Assembly: GCF_025698545.1 (NCBI RefSeq)
Contig: NC_068571.1
Location: 45,293,733-45,357,732, forward strand
Length of the DNA: 64,000 nucleotides
Reading direction: 5' to 3'
Origin: Gossypium raimondii
Lineage: Eukaryota > Streptophyta > Magnoliopsida > Malvales > Malvaceae
The translations under genes and the position numbers were made by a program. Under the pieces are notes generated by a model. The model saw only the letters and a list, made by a program, of their open reading frames with translations. It was not told where the DNA came from and did no database searches. Shown here in pieces: positions 49,826 through 61,080 of this stretch. How positions within the stretch are numbered: the stretch's first letter is position 1; each line of letters starts with the position of its first letter.

Positions 49826-50753
49826 TGTGCCTTCAGGGCCTTAGAATAGTAAAATATCAAGTTCCTTTTGTGTAGTTTAAGTTAAAATGATGCTATCTTC
49901 ACTCTTTTTGATTGCTTTTGTATTGTCAGAGAGATATTTGGAATTTCAGCAACCGCATATTGTTTTTCTCTTACATAGGTTCTTTATAATGTTGCAGTTT
50001 ACATGAGTTCTATTTTCTTTTTGCCTAATCTGCTGATTCTGGATCAGGATTATACATTTCATAATATATACATACGCGTATACAGTATATAATCTCAAGT
50101 AGAAGTGTCGGATACCAATGCGTTAGACATTGGTATATATCAATTTTTTTCTTAATTTTGTCCGTCGGATGCTTGCAATTTTTGGATTTATCTATATTTG
50201 AATCTGTAAATCTGCGTAGATTATCTGAGCATTACTATATGAATCTGAATTAAATACTATTATTTGAATCTGCATAAAATTCGAATCACATTTTCAATAT
50301 CGAAATTTGTATATAAAATCAAACAAAAGTAACTAATTTAAACAAAATTTATTTATAAACAACGACTGTAAATAAACTAAATAAATTCATAACAATTTAA
50401 ATATACCTAATAACTTAACCCTAAAAATTCCTAACAAATTTTAAATTATGTCGGATATTTGAATACACAAAATTCAAATATGAATATACATAAAATTCCT
50501 AACAAATTTTAAATTATGTCGGATATTTGAATACACAAAATTCAAATATGAATATACATAATTAACAAAAGTAATTAAATAACAATACTAAGCATAACAA
50601 TTTGAAAACAATTTAAATATACCTAATACTTCGAAATTACTTAATTACTTAACTCATGCTAATTGTATATATATATATATATATATTATATTTTACTATA
50701 AAATTAGTTACATAATTAGGGTTTAAGGTTAATATCATAATTTTATATTGGAT
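49826..50753. other. RPS2 3' flank and AT-rich spacer
   Basis: The first ~150-250 bp should include the RPS2 3' untranslated region. The remainder is AT-rich and contains the 68-bp tandem duplication and a (TA)n run near 50668. Confidence 0.45.
50424..50560. repeat. 68-bp tandem duplication
   Basis: A unit containing 'aattcctaacaaattttaaa' and 'tatgtcggatatttgaatac' is present twice with a spacing of exactly 68 bp (50425 and 50493). I see no mismatch over the unit. Confidence 0.88.
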
Positions 50754-51104
50754 TGTTGACACCATTTTTTTGATGAAAACGGGGTCGACTTGGGTTTTGA
50801 CGAAAACGAAAAAAACGGGAGTCGCCACCAATCCTTTTTAATGAGGTGTGATTGGATCACCTCAAAAAGTGGTTGTTTTTAATAAACGATTTGATTTTAT
50901 TAAAACAACAAGTTTGGTCCACGAAATTCAGAAAAACGGGTTCGGGAGTCGGTTACGCACGAGGAAGGATTAGCACCCTCGATACGCCCAAAATTGGTAC
51001 CTAGTTGATTACTTAATGTCTTAGTGTCGAAAAACTGAAAACTTTAAATAAATTTAAAATACGATCCTAAAAAAAAACTCGAATAGCATAGATTAAAATT
51101 CAAG

Positions 51105-51415
51105 AGGATATTTGGCAATTTGGTTAAACGAGAAATCGAAACCCAGCACCTTAGGGCACGTTCCTCAAATTTCCAAACATAAAACATTACCTTATTTTGT
51201 AATTTTGAAAGGATATTTAGCTATTTGGTTGAACGAGAAATCGAAACCCAAGACCTTAGGGCACGTTCTCGAATTTCCAAACACAAAACATTGCCTTATT
51301 TTAAAAATTAAAAGGATATTAAGCCATTTGGTTAAACGAGAAAAATCGACACCCAAAGACCTTAGGGTACATTTTCTCGAATTTCCAAACGCAAAACATT
51401 GCCTCAATTAGAAAC
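51105..51415. repeat. Three ~104-bp tandem units in the large LTR
   Basis: The landmark 'aggatattt' recurs at 51105, 51210 and 51313, and each unit contains 'aaacgagaaatcgaaaccca' and 'ttccaaacacaaaacattgc' or close variants. The period varies slightly (105 then 103 bp). A 99-codon open frame across it is a by-product. Confidence 0.85.
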
Positions 51416-51936
51416 ATTTTCCTTTTGAAATATGGTATTTATATGCATAATGGAATAATGAATAAAATGATGTGACTAAAATAATATGAGCAAAAACAAA
51501 TAATGAATAAATAAATAAACCTAATTCATCATGTATGTACAATAACAAATAAATAAATAAATAAACTAAAACATAAAATGGGCATATGAATAAATAAACA
51601 AATGAACATTAAGTAAAACAAAATAATAATAATAAAAGAAGAAAAAAATTGATCCAAATTATAAAATATATAAAACATTCATATACATATAAGGAAAATA
51701 TTTGTATTTGTGCTTGTAAAATATGAAAACATCCATATATTTATGTTTTAAAGTTATTAAATATGTAACACTCATATAGGTATATACATATACGTATGGA
51801 TATGTATATGTATATAAAAGGACAAAAGCAGAGATATTAATATATGTATATTCGTAAGGAAAATATACATGGATCTATATGCATATAAATTATAAAATGT
51901 AAAATATATATATATGGGTACATGCGTATGTATATA

Positions 51937-51944
<8 letters not shown>

Positions 51945-51975
<31 letters not shown>

Positions 51976-52050
51976 GTTAAAAAATGGACGCATAAACCAT
52001 AGAGAAAATAAATAAATAAATAAATAAATAATAATAATAACAAAGATAAC
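51945..52050. repeat. (TA)n and (AATA)n simple repeats
   Basis: An uninterrupted (TA)n run lies near 51943-51973 and an (AATA)n run near 52008-52035. Shorter (TA)n tracts are nearby. Simple-sequence repeats within the large LTR. Confidence 0.85.
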
Positions 52051-52520
52051 CACAATAATAACAATAGTTAATTTAATGGTAATAAAAATCATAACAAAAA
52101 TTTACATTAACAAATAAACAAAACAGTAGGATGAAATCAAAAGTAAAATGAAATTATAGGGTAAAAACTGAAATAAAAAAAACAAGAAAGATTAAAATGG
52201 AAATGCGCGTAAATATCAGGGACCAAATGGATAATAAGACCGTTATTAGGACACGTGCTCGTTACCCAGTACGCCGGAGGGCTAGGGACGAAATCGAAAG
52301 AGAAATAAAAGTTCGGGACAAAATTGAAATAACATAAAATCAAACAAAAGGGAGCAAACTAAAAATAAAATAAACGTGGAAGGACCGAAATCGCAAATAG
52401 ACCCTCAGGTACGAAAACACGCTGACCTTCATTGGGTTGGGTCAGGTCGGGCTGATCCATGTCAAAACGACGCCGTTTTTGGACTATTGTTGCTAGCCAA
52501 AGCGACGACGTACCAGAAGG

Positions 52521-52530
52521 CTATATAAGC
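52521..52530 (+). promoter_or_regulatory. TATA box of the large LTR
   Basis: CTATATAAGC precedes the pyrimidine-rich 'cttccttaaaaaaaacagag' and 'tctctctcttccc' leader, as expected for the U3/R junction of an LTR in plus orientation. Confidence 0.5.
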
Positions 52531-53350
52531 CTAAAAAATCTAAAAAAATCATTTTCCTTCTTCCTTAAAAAAAACAGAGAATCTCTCTCTTCCCTTTCTC
52601 TTCTCCGGCCAAGGAGTCAGTTGTGGACCACCTTGCCGATCACCGATTACCGGCGCCGGCGCCGCCGTAGGCGGCGGTCGGAAGTAAAAAAGTCAATTTT
52701 TTAAACCCTGTTTCAAAAGCCTTTCATAAATCAAGTCCTTAAAGCCCTAAGGCCGAGAGAGGGAACCTCAAAAAATGAAACGTCTTCCTCGTCCGTTCTC
52801 AACGATTCGGACTCCGGCGACGCTACAACCGCAACGATTCAGGTAAGTTTCGTTTATTACTTCTTTAGCTTATTAACTGTAAATGAAAAGAATGAGCAAG
52901 AACAGATCGAATTAAAAAACTAAAAATATCACCTTTAAACTGATTTTTTCTTTCTATTTCTTCAATGAAGTTTTTTTTTTTTTAAATCCCCTGTTTACAT
53001 GTTCTTAGTTTCGGCTTTTAAAGCCGATTTACATGAAATCCCTAGTCTATGCCTATGCCTGTCTCGCTTGCCTTGATTTGTTTGGAGGATCAACGACGTG
53101 GATGGAAGTGACGGTGGCGATTGGCGGTGGTTCTTGGCAGAAGCGGTGGGCGAAGACCAAAGTCGAAGACCCTAGGCGGCGCCTAGGGTTCTTCTTTTCT
53201 CGCTAGGGTTTTGTTTCCTTTTTTTGGTTGGGCCATTTGGGCTGTTTAAGTTAGTTGGGTATTGAAAGTTTGGGTTTAATTTGTTTTGGGTTTGTATTAG
53301 TTTTGATGGGCTTTGGAATGGGGTTTATTATCGGGCCGGGCAAAATGGCT

Positions 53351-54466
53351 CGCTGTGAGATTATTTATTATTAATAAGCTATCTTAATTATAAAATGTTA
53401 ATTGTGTGTTTGTATATATATACTATAATCTATCGTAAAGTTAATTATACGTTTAGGGTTTAAAGCCTACATATTATTAATATAAAATTAGTTATATATG
53501 GGGATACATATCATTAATAATTTATCTTAATTATATAATGTTTATTGTATATTTTACAATCTACCATAAAGTTAGTTACACACTGTAAACTACTCATATA
53601 TAATAATTGATATATTATATGTATACTTTTATAATAAATAAGTATTAAATATAATTATATCCCATGTTATGAAATAAATTTATATTGTCATATCTATTTT
53701 AATTATATAAATATTAATTAGTTTTTCAAAATTGTAGATTCGATGATTTCACATCATTGTTTGATTAGATTTATGAATACAAAAGAATATGATTCAAAAG
53801 AAGGTAAATGGTATTTAATAAAAATATTATATTTAATTTTACAAAATATTTTATTCTGCCTATGCCACTTATCAATTTGTGTAAGTTATAATCTATATTT
53901 AAGGCAAGTATTGTTTGTTAAAGCTTGGACAGTTGAATGGGTCGCAAAATTCACATGTATCTAAATCCATAATTTGAAGTCCCATTTCTAATTTGTGAAC
54001 TTGAATGAAGGCTCGTGTTTGGTTATATTTGTTTGTTAAAATTTTAAGTTTTAAATATTAGTAATTATTACTCTCATCGTCCCACTAAAAATTTTGCTTT
54101 TTGATCTTTTAGTGGTCAAGATTTTATTATTTTAACATCTTATTTTATTGGGACAAAAGGAATATATTATAAATACATATAATAAGCCTACAATAATAAC
54201 TTAGCGTATAAAATAACATATTTGTGTGAAAACTTATAAATAATGTGACATATAGTGACACAGCTTAATACTAGCTTGAGAAGCTGATTCATTCATTATT
54301 TGCAAATTACTTAGAAGTGGTTCAATAGTTTAGTTTATATATAGATACGAGTTTCCACAGCATAAACAAGAATAATACCTAAAGTTGAAATGTAAATCTT
54401 AGCACAAACTCTTGGCCAACAAATCAAGAAAACATTTAACAAAAAGGTACCTGCTTTATTAGGCAA
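53351..54466. other. AT-rich spacer with local short repeats
   Basis: No gene. The words 'ctatcgtaaagttaattatacg' and 'ctaccataaagttagttacaca' recur here and in the flank left of the LTR (near 50690), so the LTR seems to have landed inside an older AT-rich repeat. Confidence 0.4.
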
Positions 54467-54882
54467 TAGACCTGTCCATGGGCCGGGCGGCCCGGCCCGG
54501 CCCGACGGCCCGCCTGAAATATGGGAGGGTTCGGGTAAAAATATAGGCCTGAAATATGGGCTTGGGCAAAAAAACGAGGCCCGTTTAAAAAATGGGCTGA
54601 GCTCGGGCTCAACTTTTTTGGCCCGGGCCCGGCCCGAATATAATAAATATATATATATTTTTATTTTTATTTTTTAATTTTAAAATACTTTAAAAATATT
54701 TTTTTATTTTTTTATTTTTAAAAAATATTTTTTTGTGTTTATTAAAAATCGGGCCGGGTAGGCTCAAGCTTACTTTTTTTCCGGCCGGCCTGGCAAAATT
54801 TCAGCCCATATTTGGCCGGCCCGAGCCTAAGAGTCGGGCGAAAATTTTTCTCGGGCCGGCCTACCGCCCATGGATAGCTCTA
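54467..54882 (+). mobile_element. hAT-type MITE with perfect 8-bp target site duplication (copy 2)
   Basis: The 416-bp element starts TAGACCTGTCCATGGGC and ends CCCATGGATAGCTCTA. It is flanked by TTAGGCAA on both sides (54459-54466 and 54883-54890), a perfect 8-bp duplication. The arms are GC-rich with repeated GGCCCGG/CCGGGCC; the core (about 54645-54740) is AT-only for long runs. Its left arm matches the reverse complement of the right arm of copy 1 closely ('aaatatgggagggttcggg' and 'tataggcc..aaatatggg'). Non-coding. Confidence 0.88.
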
Positions 54883-54890
54883 TTAGGCAA

Positions 54891-56180
54891 ACAAAGACGA
54901 GAAAAACACATTGCAATGTTGGAATTGAAAAGAGAAATGAAACAAACATTGAGATTTCGAAAAAGTACTTTACTCCAGAGGTGTCAAGCAAATATACCAA
55001 AAATAATATAAGTCAGAAAGTTTAGAAGATAATACTCAAGAGGTTTATATGAAAGTTAACAAGTGGAAAAAAACAGAAGGATTAAAATCATACCTGATGC
55101 CCCTACTACTACCTCCCCAATCACTATAGCTTACAATCAACTTTTTAAGTTGCCAAACTCCTCGCAATGCCATTTTCATTTTCAAAACATAAAAAAATTA
55201 TTAACTAAGTATATGTTTAACCCCCCTTTTTTATTTTCTAAATAGCAATACATATAAAACAAATGAATTGCACCCTTTGTTTTTGCCAATTATTTCATAA
55301 AATTCAGAATATAATGCTAACTTAAATACTATAATTCAACCATAAGACATTAATTTTTTCAGAAAATTCAAGAAAGTGAAAGCAAATAGTAAAACTACTT
55401 TGAACAATACGATTAAATAAATACTCAACACCTCCTACAACTTAGCATTTCAACTACACAAATTCACAATGTAACCTACTAATTACAACTTCGACCTACA
55501 AATTTATATTCTATAACAAACTAAAATCCCGCTTCTAATCAACTATCATTAATGTAACATATAATGAGGAAAAAGAAAACAATATTTCAAAGATTCTATC
55601 ACAGGAAAAAAAATCAAATCAAACCCGAAAATTTGAACAGCATACATATAAATGGTCTTCTAAAATTGACCAGGAAAAAAGAAAACAACAACATTTTCAA
55701 ACCCAATAACTTGAACCCAAAATCACCCCCCAAACAATAGATTGCATGCAAAGAGATTATAAATAACAGCAGAAAAAACACAGATCTAGTAAAAAGAGAC
55801 TCGAATTAGAAAAAAATTATAAAGAAAGAAAAATAGAACAGAGAAATCAACAGGCAAGAATGCAAATAAAGGGGAAATAATAATAGGCAAAATATGGGGA
55901 TTTTACCTGACAAATGAAATAGATTCTCAGAGAAGACGATGAGTGTCTAGACACGAATGAAAAGCATCCAACTTATTTGATATTCCCGATCTGAAGTGTT
56001 TCGAAATTCGACAAAGATAAATAAAATCAAAATCGATTCTACAGAAAAGAAAAGAAAAGAAAAACAGGGAAAAAATTTGGAAGAAGAAGCAAAAATCTGG
56101 AGAAAAGAAAAGAAATGTGAGAAGAAAAGAAGCGTACCGCACCAGAAGAAGAAGTAGAAATCTGGAAGGAAAAAATTGAG
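54891..56180 (-). other. Low-information region; possible untranslated exon and intron
   Basis: Read on the minus strand, the sequence near 56170-56230 ends in 'cttccttgcacag' + 'gtaatt', and near 55098 a short GC-richer segment ends 'aggggcatcag' + 'gtatga'. These look like splice donors of untranslated exons separated by a T-rich intron-like stretch. No coding frame was recognised, so this may be a non-coding transcript or a decayed 5' gene end. Confidence 0.25.
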
Positions 56181-56189
56181 AAACGTCGG

Positions 56190-56475
56190 GAGAGGATGAG
56201 GGAAAAGAAATTACCTGTGCAAGGAAGCGTGGGAGAATCGGAGCGTTGAGGACGAGGGCAGAAAACGGAAGAGAAAAAAGGGAAAGAGGCGGAATGGGTA
56301 ATCGGCGCTGAGGGGGCATAATGCCTATTACGCTCAATCAATGTAATGAGGGAGTAAGCGATTCGGCGCGGAATGGGAAACCAGCGAACCAAACGCCGGA
56401 ATAGTTCGGTAATGTAATAGGCGCGTAATCGGGACGTAATGGTATACCTATTACAGCGAACCAAACACGCTGTAA
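56190..56475. repeat. GC-richer block with repeated 'agcgaaccaaac'
   Basis: The word 'agcgaaccaaac' occurs at about 56382 and 56454, accompanied by 'gtaatcgg', 'taataggc' and 'attacg' variants. The composition differs sharply from both flanks. It resembles a short interspersed element whose consensus starts near TGTTTGGTTCGCTGTAAT; borders and family are not established. Confidence 0.35.
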
Positions 56476-56479
56476 GTGT

Positions 56480-57940
56480 TGACATTTTAAGGTTTGCTAT
56501 GATGATATGTATCCATGTGTTGGCATTAAAGATTTTGGCAACATGATGATTGATAATATGTCTCAAAGGAATTGAACTCGTAAGTGGTTGTGATCAAAAT
56601 TATGCTATCATGATAATGTGTTACATATATTGAATTATAGCCTATGATATGATGATGATATTATGATGATGAAGATTGATATGTGTTATGATGATAATTA
56701 ATAATGATATTGTTCCATTGAATGATGTTAGATGTAGTTGGGTATAGTTGGTATGTCATGGAATCTTAGATATCAATGATTTTATTTTAGCTTCAATTTT
56801 GAGAAAGTTGTGAGTAACTCCAATTTCCAGAGGATCGTTTTTTAGTCTCATTTATTAAATGATTCGACACAAAACAAAGCTTGTTCAGTTCATTTATGTT
56901 TATGAACAAGCTCATTTATGTTCGTTTAGCAAATCATTTAAAGCTTGTTTATTGCTCCATTAATGTATATTAATAAAATTATTGTGGTTTGTATGTTTTT
57001 TTATTACTTGTAAATAGTTAAAACACATGTAAGTAAGTAATGTTTTTTAATATCATTTTGGCTATTTGGTGCTTGAAGAACCAATAAGTGTCTTAAGGTA
57101 GATTTTAGTTTTCTAAATTTAAAGTTTGCATGATTTGGTGTAGTTGATAATTTGCTCAGTTAGAATAGGTGATAATGCGTTGAAAGCCATAATTACAAGT
57201 AGTTTGAATCTGTTTTTATATGTTAAATGAGTGTGCGCGGGTATGTCATGGCATTGATATAAGATAAGTGACATTTAAACATTATTTTTATAATTGAAAA
57301 TGTTGTATTTTGTACAATTTGGTATGTTGGTCTCAAGACATTATGGTCATGTCTTGAGACATTATAACATTTTGTATATTTTTTTGTTTAGGTCTTGAAA
57401 CATGAATAGTTCAAAGCTAAAGGTTTGAAACAAATAAGTTGTATAAGAGACCAAGTCTCGAGATATTCCAACATCAAAACAGAAATGGAAATTACTATGT
57501 CTCGAGACACTCAACTGAATTTTGATATTTTAGTTTAGATTTGAATCTTGACTTTATATTTGACTCTGAGCAATCTCGAATCGTGTTAAATAAAATCGAT
57601 TATCATCTAAAATGTATATATATGATTATGAGTGAAGATTGATTAAGAATATTCAATAATTAAGTTACTCATGCAACGTAATGTGATGTCTAGTAGTCAA
57701 ATCCAACGACCGAATCAGCTGTAGAGTGTCATAGTATATATTATTTTCTTCATTTCCAATGACAGTTGAATTGGACCTTTTATGTATGCGAACCTTGAGT
57801 TGAAAATAGAAATTGGGCCGACCATGTGATCCAATGGTACCAGGCTATGTCACTAACTTGTCACATGCTTGAAACTTAAGTCGAGCTACGTGAAGCCTTA
57901 CGCTCAAACAACCAGCTATCAATTCCTAAGTTCAGCCTCA
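56480..57940. other. AT-rich spacer
   Basis: No gene. A few short words ('gtctcgagaca'-like, near 57345, 57470 and 57500) recur, but no element boundaries are visible. Confidence 0.4.
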
Positions 57941-57949
57941 GTGAGGGCT

Positions 57950-58930
57950 TAAGATGTTGGCAAGGTGCAAACAAATGTATGAGCAAGGGAAAAGTGCTAG
58001 CAAGAAGGCAAAAGGCGAGTTAAGAATGCTAGAAGGCTTTATTGCAATGATCAAGCTTGTTTACCAATGTAGGGTGGCATTACTCCCATTACATGAAACG
58101 AATATCATTACAGTCCACATTTATCTTAGCCTAAAATATCTGGTTGATAATGCATGCAATTGATAGTTTCGAGGTGTATAAACATCATTTCCGTCAGGAG
58201 ACCTTTATCACCTGCATGCATTATCAAGCTCTTATTCCGGTAGCTAAAGGTGACATTTTGCCTTCGCATTCTTATGATGACAATAGTGGGCCAAAGGGTC
58301 TTGATCCTAATCATATTGAGAGCCCTTCTAAAGCCTCCGAATTCAAAGAATCCAATTGAAAAACTTAGCAAAAAGTTCTTGGATCTAGAACTACCAGTTG
58401 ATGCGTACTTTGGTACTGAAGAAGAGGGATTTTCATAAATGAAAATGGATCCTAAAATACCAACTAATGCTTCTAAAGAAAACTACCGAGATTAGAGATA
58501 GCAGAGAGAAAGAACCATCCATTAGTGGCAATGGCTGCAACTTGATTCCCAGTTTTGTTTCTTGGAAGAAAAAAGTAATGGCTGATTTAAATATTCTTGT
58601 CAAACTCGAGGAAGATATACTTCCCAAGTTCAACGACTTGCGGGGTCTTGTAATTGGCCACTGAGAAACTTCATTACAGGATCCTCTAAAAATTCGGTTT
58701 CAAATTTTCATGTTCTGAACAAAGAAATGATGCCAAATAGGCAGGAAATGAAAGATTGCGAAGCATGCTTGTAAATTTTGCGCTTGCCTAAGCAGAAAAT
58801 GCACAGAAAACACGAACTAATTACTGTTGTTGATGAATATATACGGTTGGTAACTTTGTTTCCAGGGTAAGGCAGCAATGGTTTGAATTTCTCACCCTAA
58901 GATCTCTATACCGGAAAATTATCAACTACA
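57950..58930 (+). pseudogene. Unrecognised coding remnant left of a copia element
   Basis: Several plus-strand segments look protein-like but are separated by stops and shifts: SFEVYKHHFRQETFITCMHY with GPKGLDPNHIESPSKASEFK (58144-58359), then EIRDSREKEPSISGNGCNLI with FVSWKKKVMADLNILVKLEE (58467-58664), then KQKMHRKHELITVVDEYIRL (about 58791-58850). I cannot name the family. It may be part of the same host gene as the segment at 60694, interrupted by the copia insertion, or it may be the decayed middle of that copia element. Both readings are open. Confidence 0.3.
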
Positions 58931-59104
58931 CACATCAATAATGAGCGAACTTGTGATCATGAAATGCCTCATCGTTTGGATGAGACTAATGGAAAGCAAT
59001 GTGATGAAACTTTACAGCATGTTTCAAGAGATCTCTATGAGTTACTATGAAGCCACTGCTACTTCAAGCATGTGCAGCTCAGATCATATTGTTCTTTTGG
59101 CTGA

Positions 59105-59584
59105 TACGGTGAAGGGTATTCGGATGCTAGTTGGATTACAAGTTTGGAAGATCATGCATCTACTAGTAGATGAATCTTCATTCTTGGTGGAGGAGCCATT
59201 TCTTGGGGTTCCAAGAAATAAACATGTATTACTGATTCCACCATGGTAGCATAATTTATTGCATTAGCCGTTACATCTAAAGAAGCAGAATGGTTAAGAA
59301 ATTTGCTTTATGATGTACCTTTATGGCCTAAGCCAATTTCACTTATTTCTATTCGTTGTGATAGTGAGGCTACTCTAGCAAAGGCATATAGCCAAATATA
59401 TAATGGAAAGTCTAGACACATTGGATTAAGACATAGTTATATCCGACAATTAATCTCTAATGGAGTGATCACTATTAATTATGTAAGGTCAAGTGAAAAT
59501 TTGGCGGATCCTTTGACAAAAAGTCTTGCTAGAGATACAATAAAAAGGACCTCAAAAGGGATGGGACTCAAGCCTATTAATTAG
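59105..59584 (+). pseudogene. Ty1/copia RNase H, C-terminal fragment
   Basis: Plus-strand reading gives GYSDASWITSLEDHASTS (stop), FILGGGAISWGSKK (stop), FIALAVTSKEAEWLRNLLYD, then an open stretch ICDSEATLAKAYSQIYNGKS-like, SRHIGLRHSYIRQLISNGVI and VRSSENLADPLTKSLARD, ending at a TAG. This is the standard order of copia RNase H (G.SDADWA, ISW.SKKQ, S..EAE, DN..A, K.RHI, N.AD..TK). In-frame stops in the first third show it is dead. Confidence 0.88.
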
Positions 59585-60056
59585 AGTCACCCATTATGGA
59601 AACTATACTCAACGCTTGGTATAACGTCAAGTCTTGAGTTCAATGAGACAAAGTACATCATTAGTATGTGACTGTTAGCACTATAAATAAATCCATCCTA
59701 ATGATAAGGGAAGGATGAGTAATGTACTCTTAATGGACCCATAACATAAATATTTTAGAGTGTTATAATTACGGGAACACTCTTGATGGGATCTACCTAT
59801 GTGACCCCTTCTAAAAGCTCAAGGGCTTGGCTCTAACAGCACTCATGAAAAGAGGACATAAACACATGGCAATAATAGTGTCCCTAGATACTATGCATTG
59901 TTCGGTTAATCAAATGGAATAGTTTGTTCAAAACTTAGTCTACCATGCAATTTCGATTAACTTTAACATGTTTTCACTAAGTGAAGATTCAATATTAAGA
60001 TACATTCATTTATGCAAATTGATTTCCAAGAATACCAAAATCCAAAATATTTTGAA

Positions 60057-60069
60057 AATGAGGGGGGAT
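60057..60069 (+). other. Polypurine tract of the copia element
   Basis: AATGAGGGGGGAT sits immediately before TGTTGGAACA. It is a standard copia plus-strand priming site, about 480 bp after the RNase H stop. Confidence 0.8.
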
Positions 60070-60665
60070 TGTTGGAACATTTTCAGATATTTATAGTATT
60101 CCAATAACTATAAATGAATGAGTGTAATTAATCAAAATTATATTATTTGACTATTTAAATAATATTATTTAAATAGTTATAATATTAAATGAATAATTAT
60201 GTGTTTATTTTGATGACATTATTATTCGAAAGACACCTATTGATGAAAGATGTCTTTATGAAGAGACATGAAAATTCCTATAAATAGTAATGAGATTTCA
60301 TTTGGAAAACACACCAATAAATTTGAATATTCTTTCTTTCCTTCATTTATTTTCTAATATTATTAAATTATTTTATAAAGTATTACGGCAGAAATTCTTT
60401 ATATAAATTGAGTTTTTGTCATACATTGCTCAATGTGTAGTGGGCTATTCTCGTCAATGCAAAACGCAAATAGTCATTGGCTTCATCGTATCCTCGAGGT
60501 TAATTTACTTGAAACTCATTTGTACATCGAAAATAAGTAGGGGCGAATATAACCTTAAAGATAATGACTTGATACACGCCTTGGAGCCTTATCGTATTTT
60601 TTCTTTTTATGTTCGAATTCCGTTCGTGTGTTCGAGATTTTCTTCACCGGAGATTTGTACTAACA
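60070..60665 (+). repeat. 3' LTR of the copia element
   Basis: It starts TGTTGGAACA after the polypurine tract and ends TTTGTACTAACA (60665), about 596 bp. The sequence then changes to a coding-like segment. The 5' LTR is not in this window, so the copy is truncated and no target duplication can be tested; the flanking 5 bp is GTCAG. Confidence 0.75.
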
Positions 60666-60693
60666 GTCAGGTAGTCTTATAACCGGCTTGCAG

Positions 60694-61080
60694 ACTACAA
60701 GTTCGAATGGACTTCAAGTATGTTCCGTAAAGAGCTTGGATCTCAATGTTGGCTTGCCTAGTTTCTCCACCATTGCGGTTGCTGCAGAAGATGTTTCGAT
60801 ACATGGTGAAAATACACCTTTAACACTCAATGAGTTGTTCTCCTCAAAGTCCGAAATGCACATACACTCGAGTGAAAGGAAAGACATACCTATCCCACTG
60901 GAATCTGCCCTCAAACAATCTAATTTCATGTGTGTACATGATGTTAAGTTGGAGAAGGTCGAGGAAGGTCGAGACAAGCAACAGTCTTCTAATAATGAAG
61001 TCGGTATTAATACACAGAAGACTAACAGAGTAGGGGAAGACAACAAGAAGACGTCGAGGGCCATGATGTTCGTTGAGTAA
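60694..61080 (+). pseudogene. Unrecognised last-exon-like coding segment beside the copia LTR
   Basis: An acceptor-like TTGCAG ends at 60693, and from there a frame of 128 codons runs open to TAA at 61080. It begins TTSSNGLQVCSVKSLDLNVG and contains LTLNELFSSKSEMHIHSSER, VHDVKLEKVEEGRDKQQSS and a C-terminal KKTSRAMMFVE. Codon use and composition are gene-like. The segment LDLNVGLP is near, but not identical to, EAR-type repression motifs. There is no in-frame ATG near its start, so it is most likely the final exon of a host gene whose upstream part is cut off by the copia insertion. Function unknown; it could also be a live exon spliced over the insertion. Confidence 0.4.

Larger units (their letters stand above)
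50754..53350 (+). mobile_element. Large gypsy-type LTR, probably solo, right end decayed
   Basis: The block starts TGTTGACACCATTTTTT and holds the GC-richer LTR-type words 'ggttacgcacgaggaaggat' and 'tagcaccctcgatacgccca'. It has a promoter-like stretch (palindromic 'aaacgacgccgttttt' near 52464, TATA box CTATATAAGC at 52521) followed by a pyrimidine-rich leader ('ctctctcttccctttctctt'). The tail near 53330-53350 ('tcgggccgggcaaaatggct') resembles ends of this LTR type that normally finish GTGTCAACA, but here the terminus is lost. There is no gag/pol. The lineage (Tat/Ogre-like large LTR) is my inference; no target duplication is visible. Confidence 0.6.

Noticed and set aside
51112..51411. 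99-codon ORF with internal repeats
   Set aside because: It is created by the ~104-bp tandem DNA units in an LTR; the units are not a multiple of three and the protein repeats change frame.
51772..52092. ORFs rich in Ile and Tyr
   Set aside because: They run through (TA)n and (AATA)n simple repeats and are chance open frames.
55927..56566. Phe/Ser-rich minus-strand ORFs of 136 and 175 codons
   Set aside because: They lie on a pyrimidine-rich strand that naturally lacks stops; overlapping frames are equally open and no family motif is present.
60714..61064. 116-codon minus-strand ORF opposite the 60694 segment
   Set aside because: The plus frame begins at a splice acceptor and has more plausible composition; the minus frame looks like its shadow, although neither is proven.
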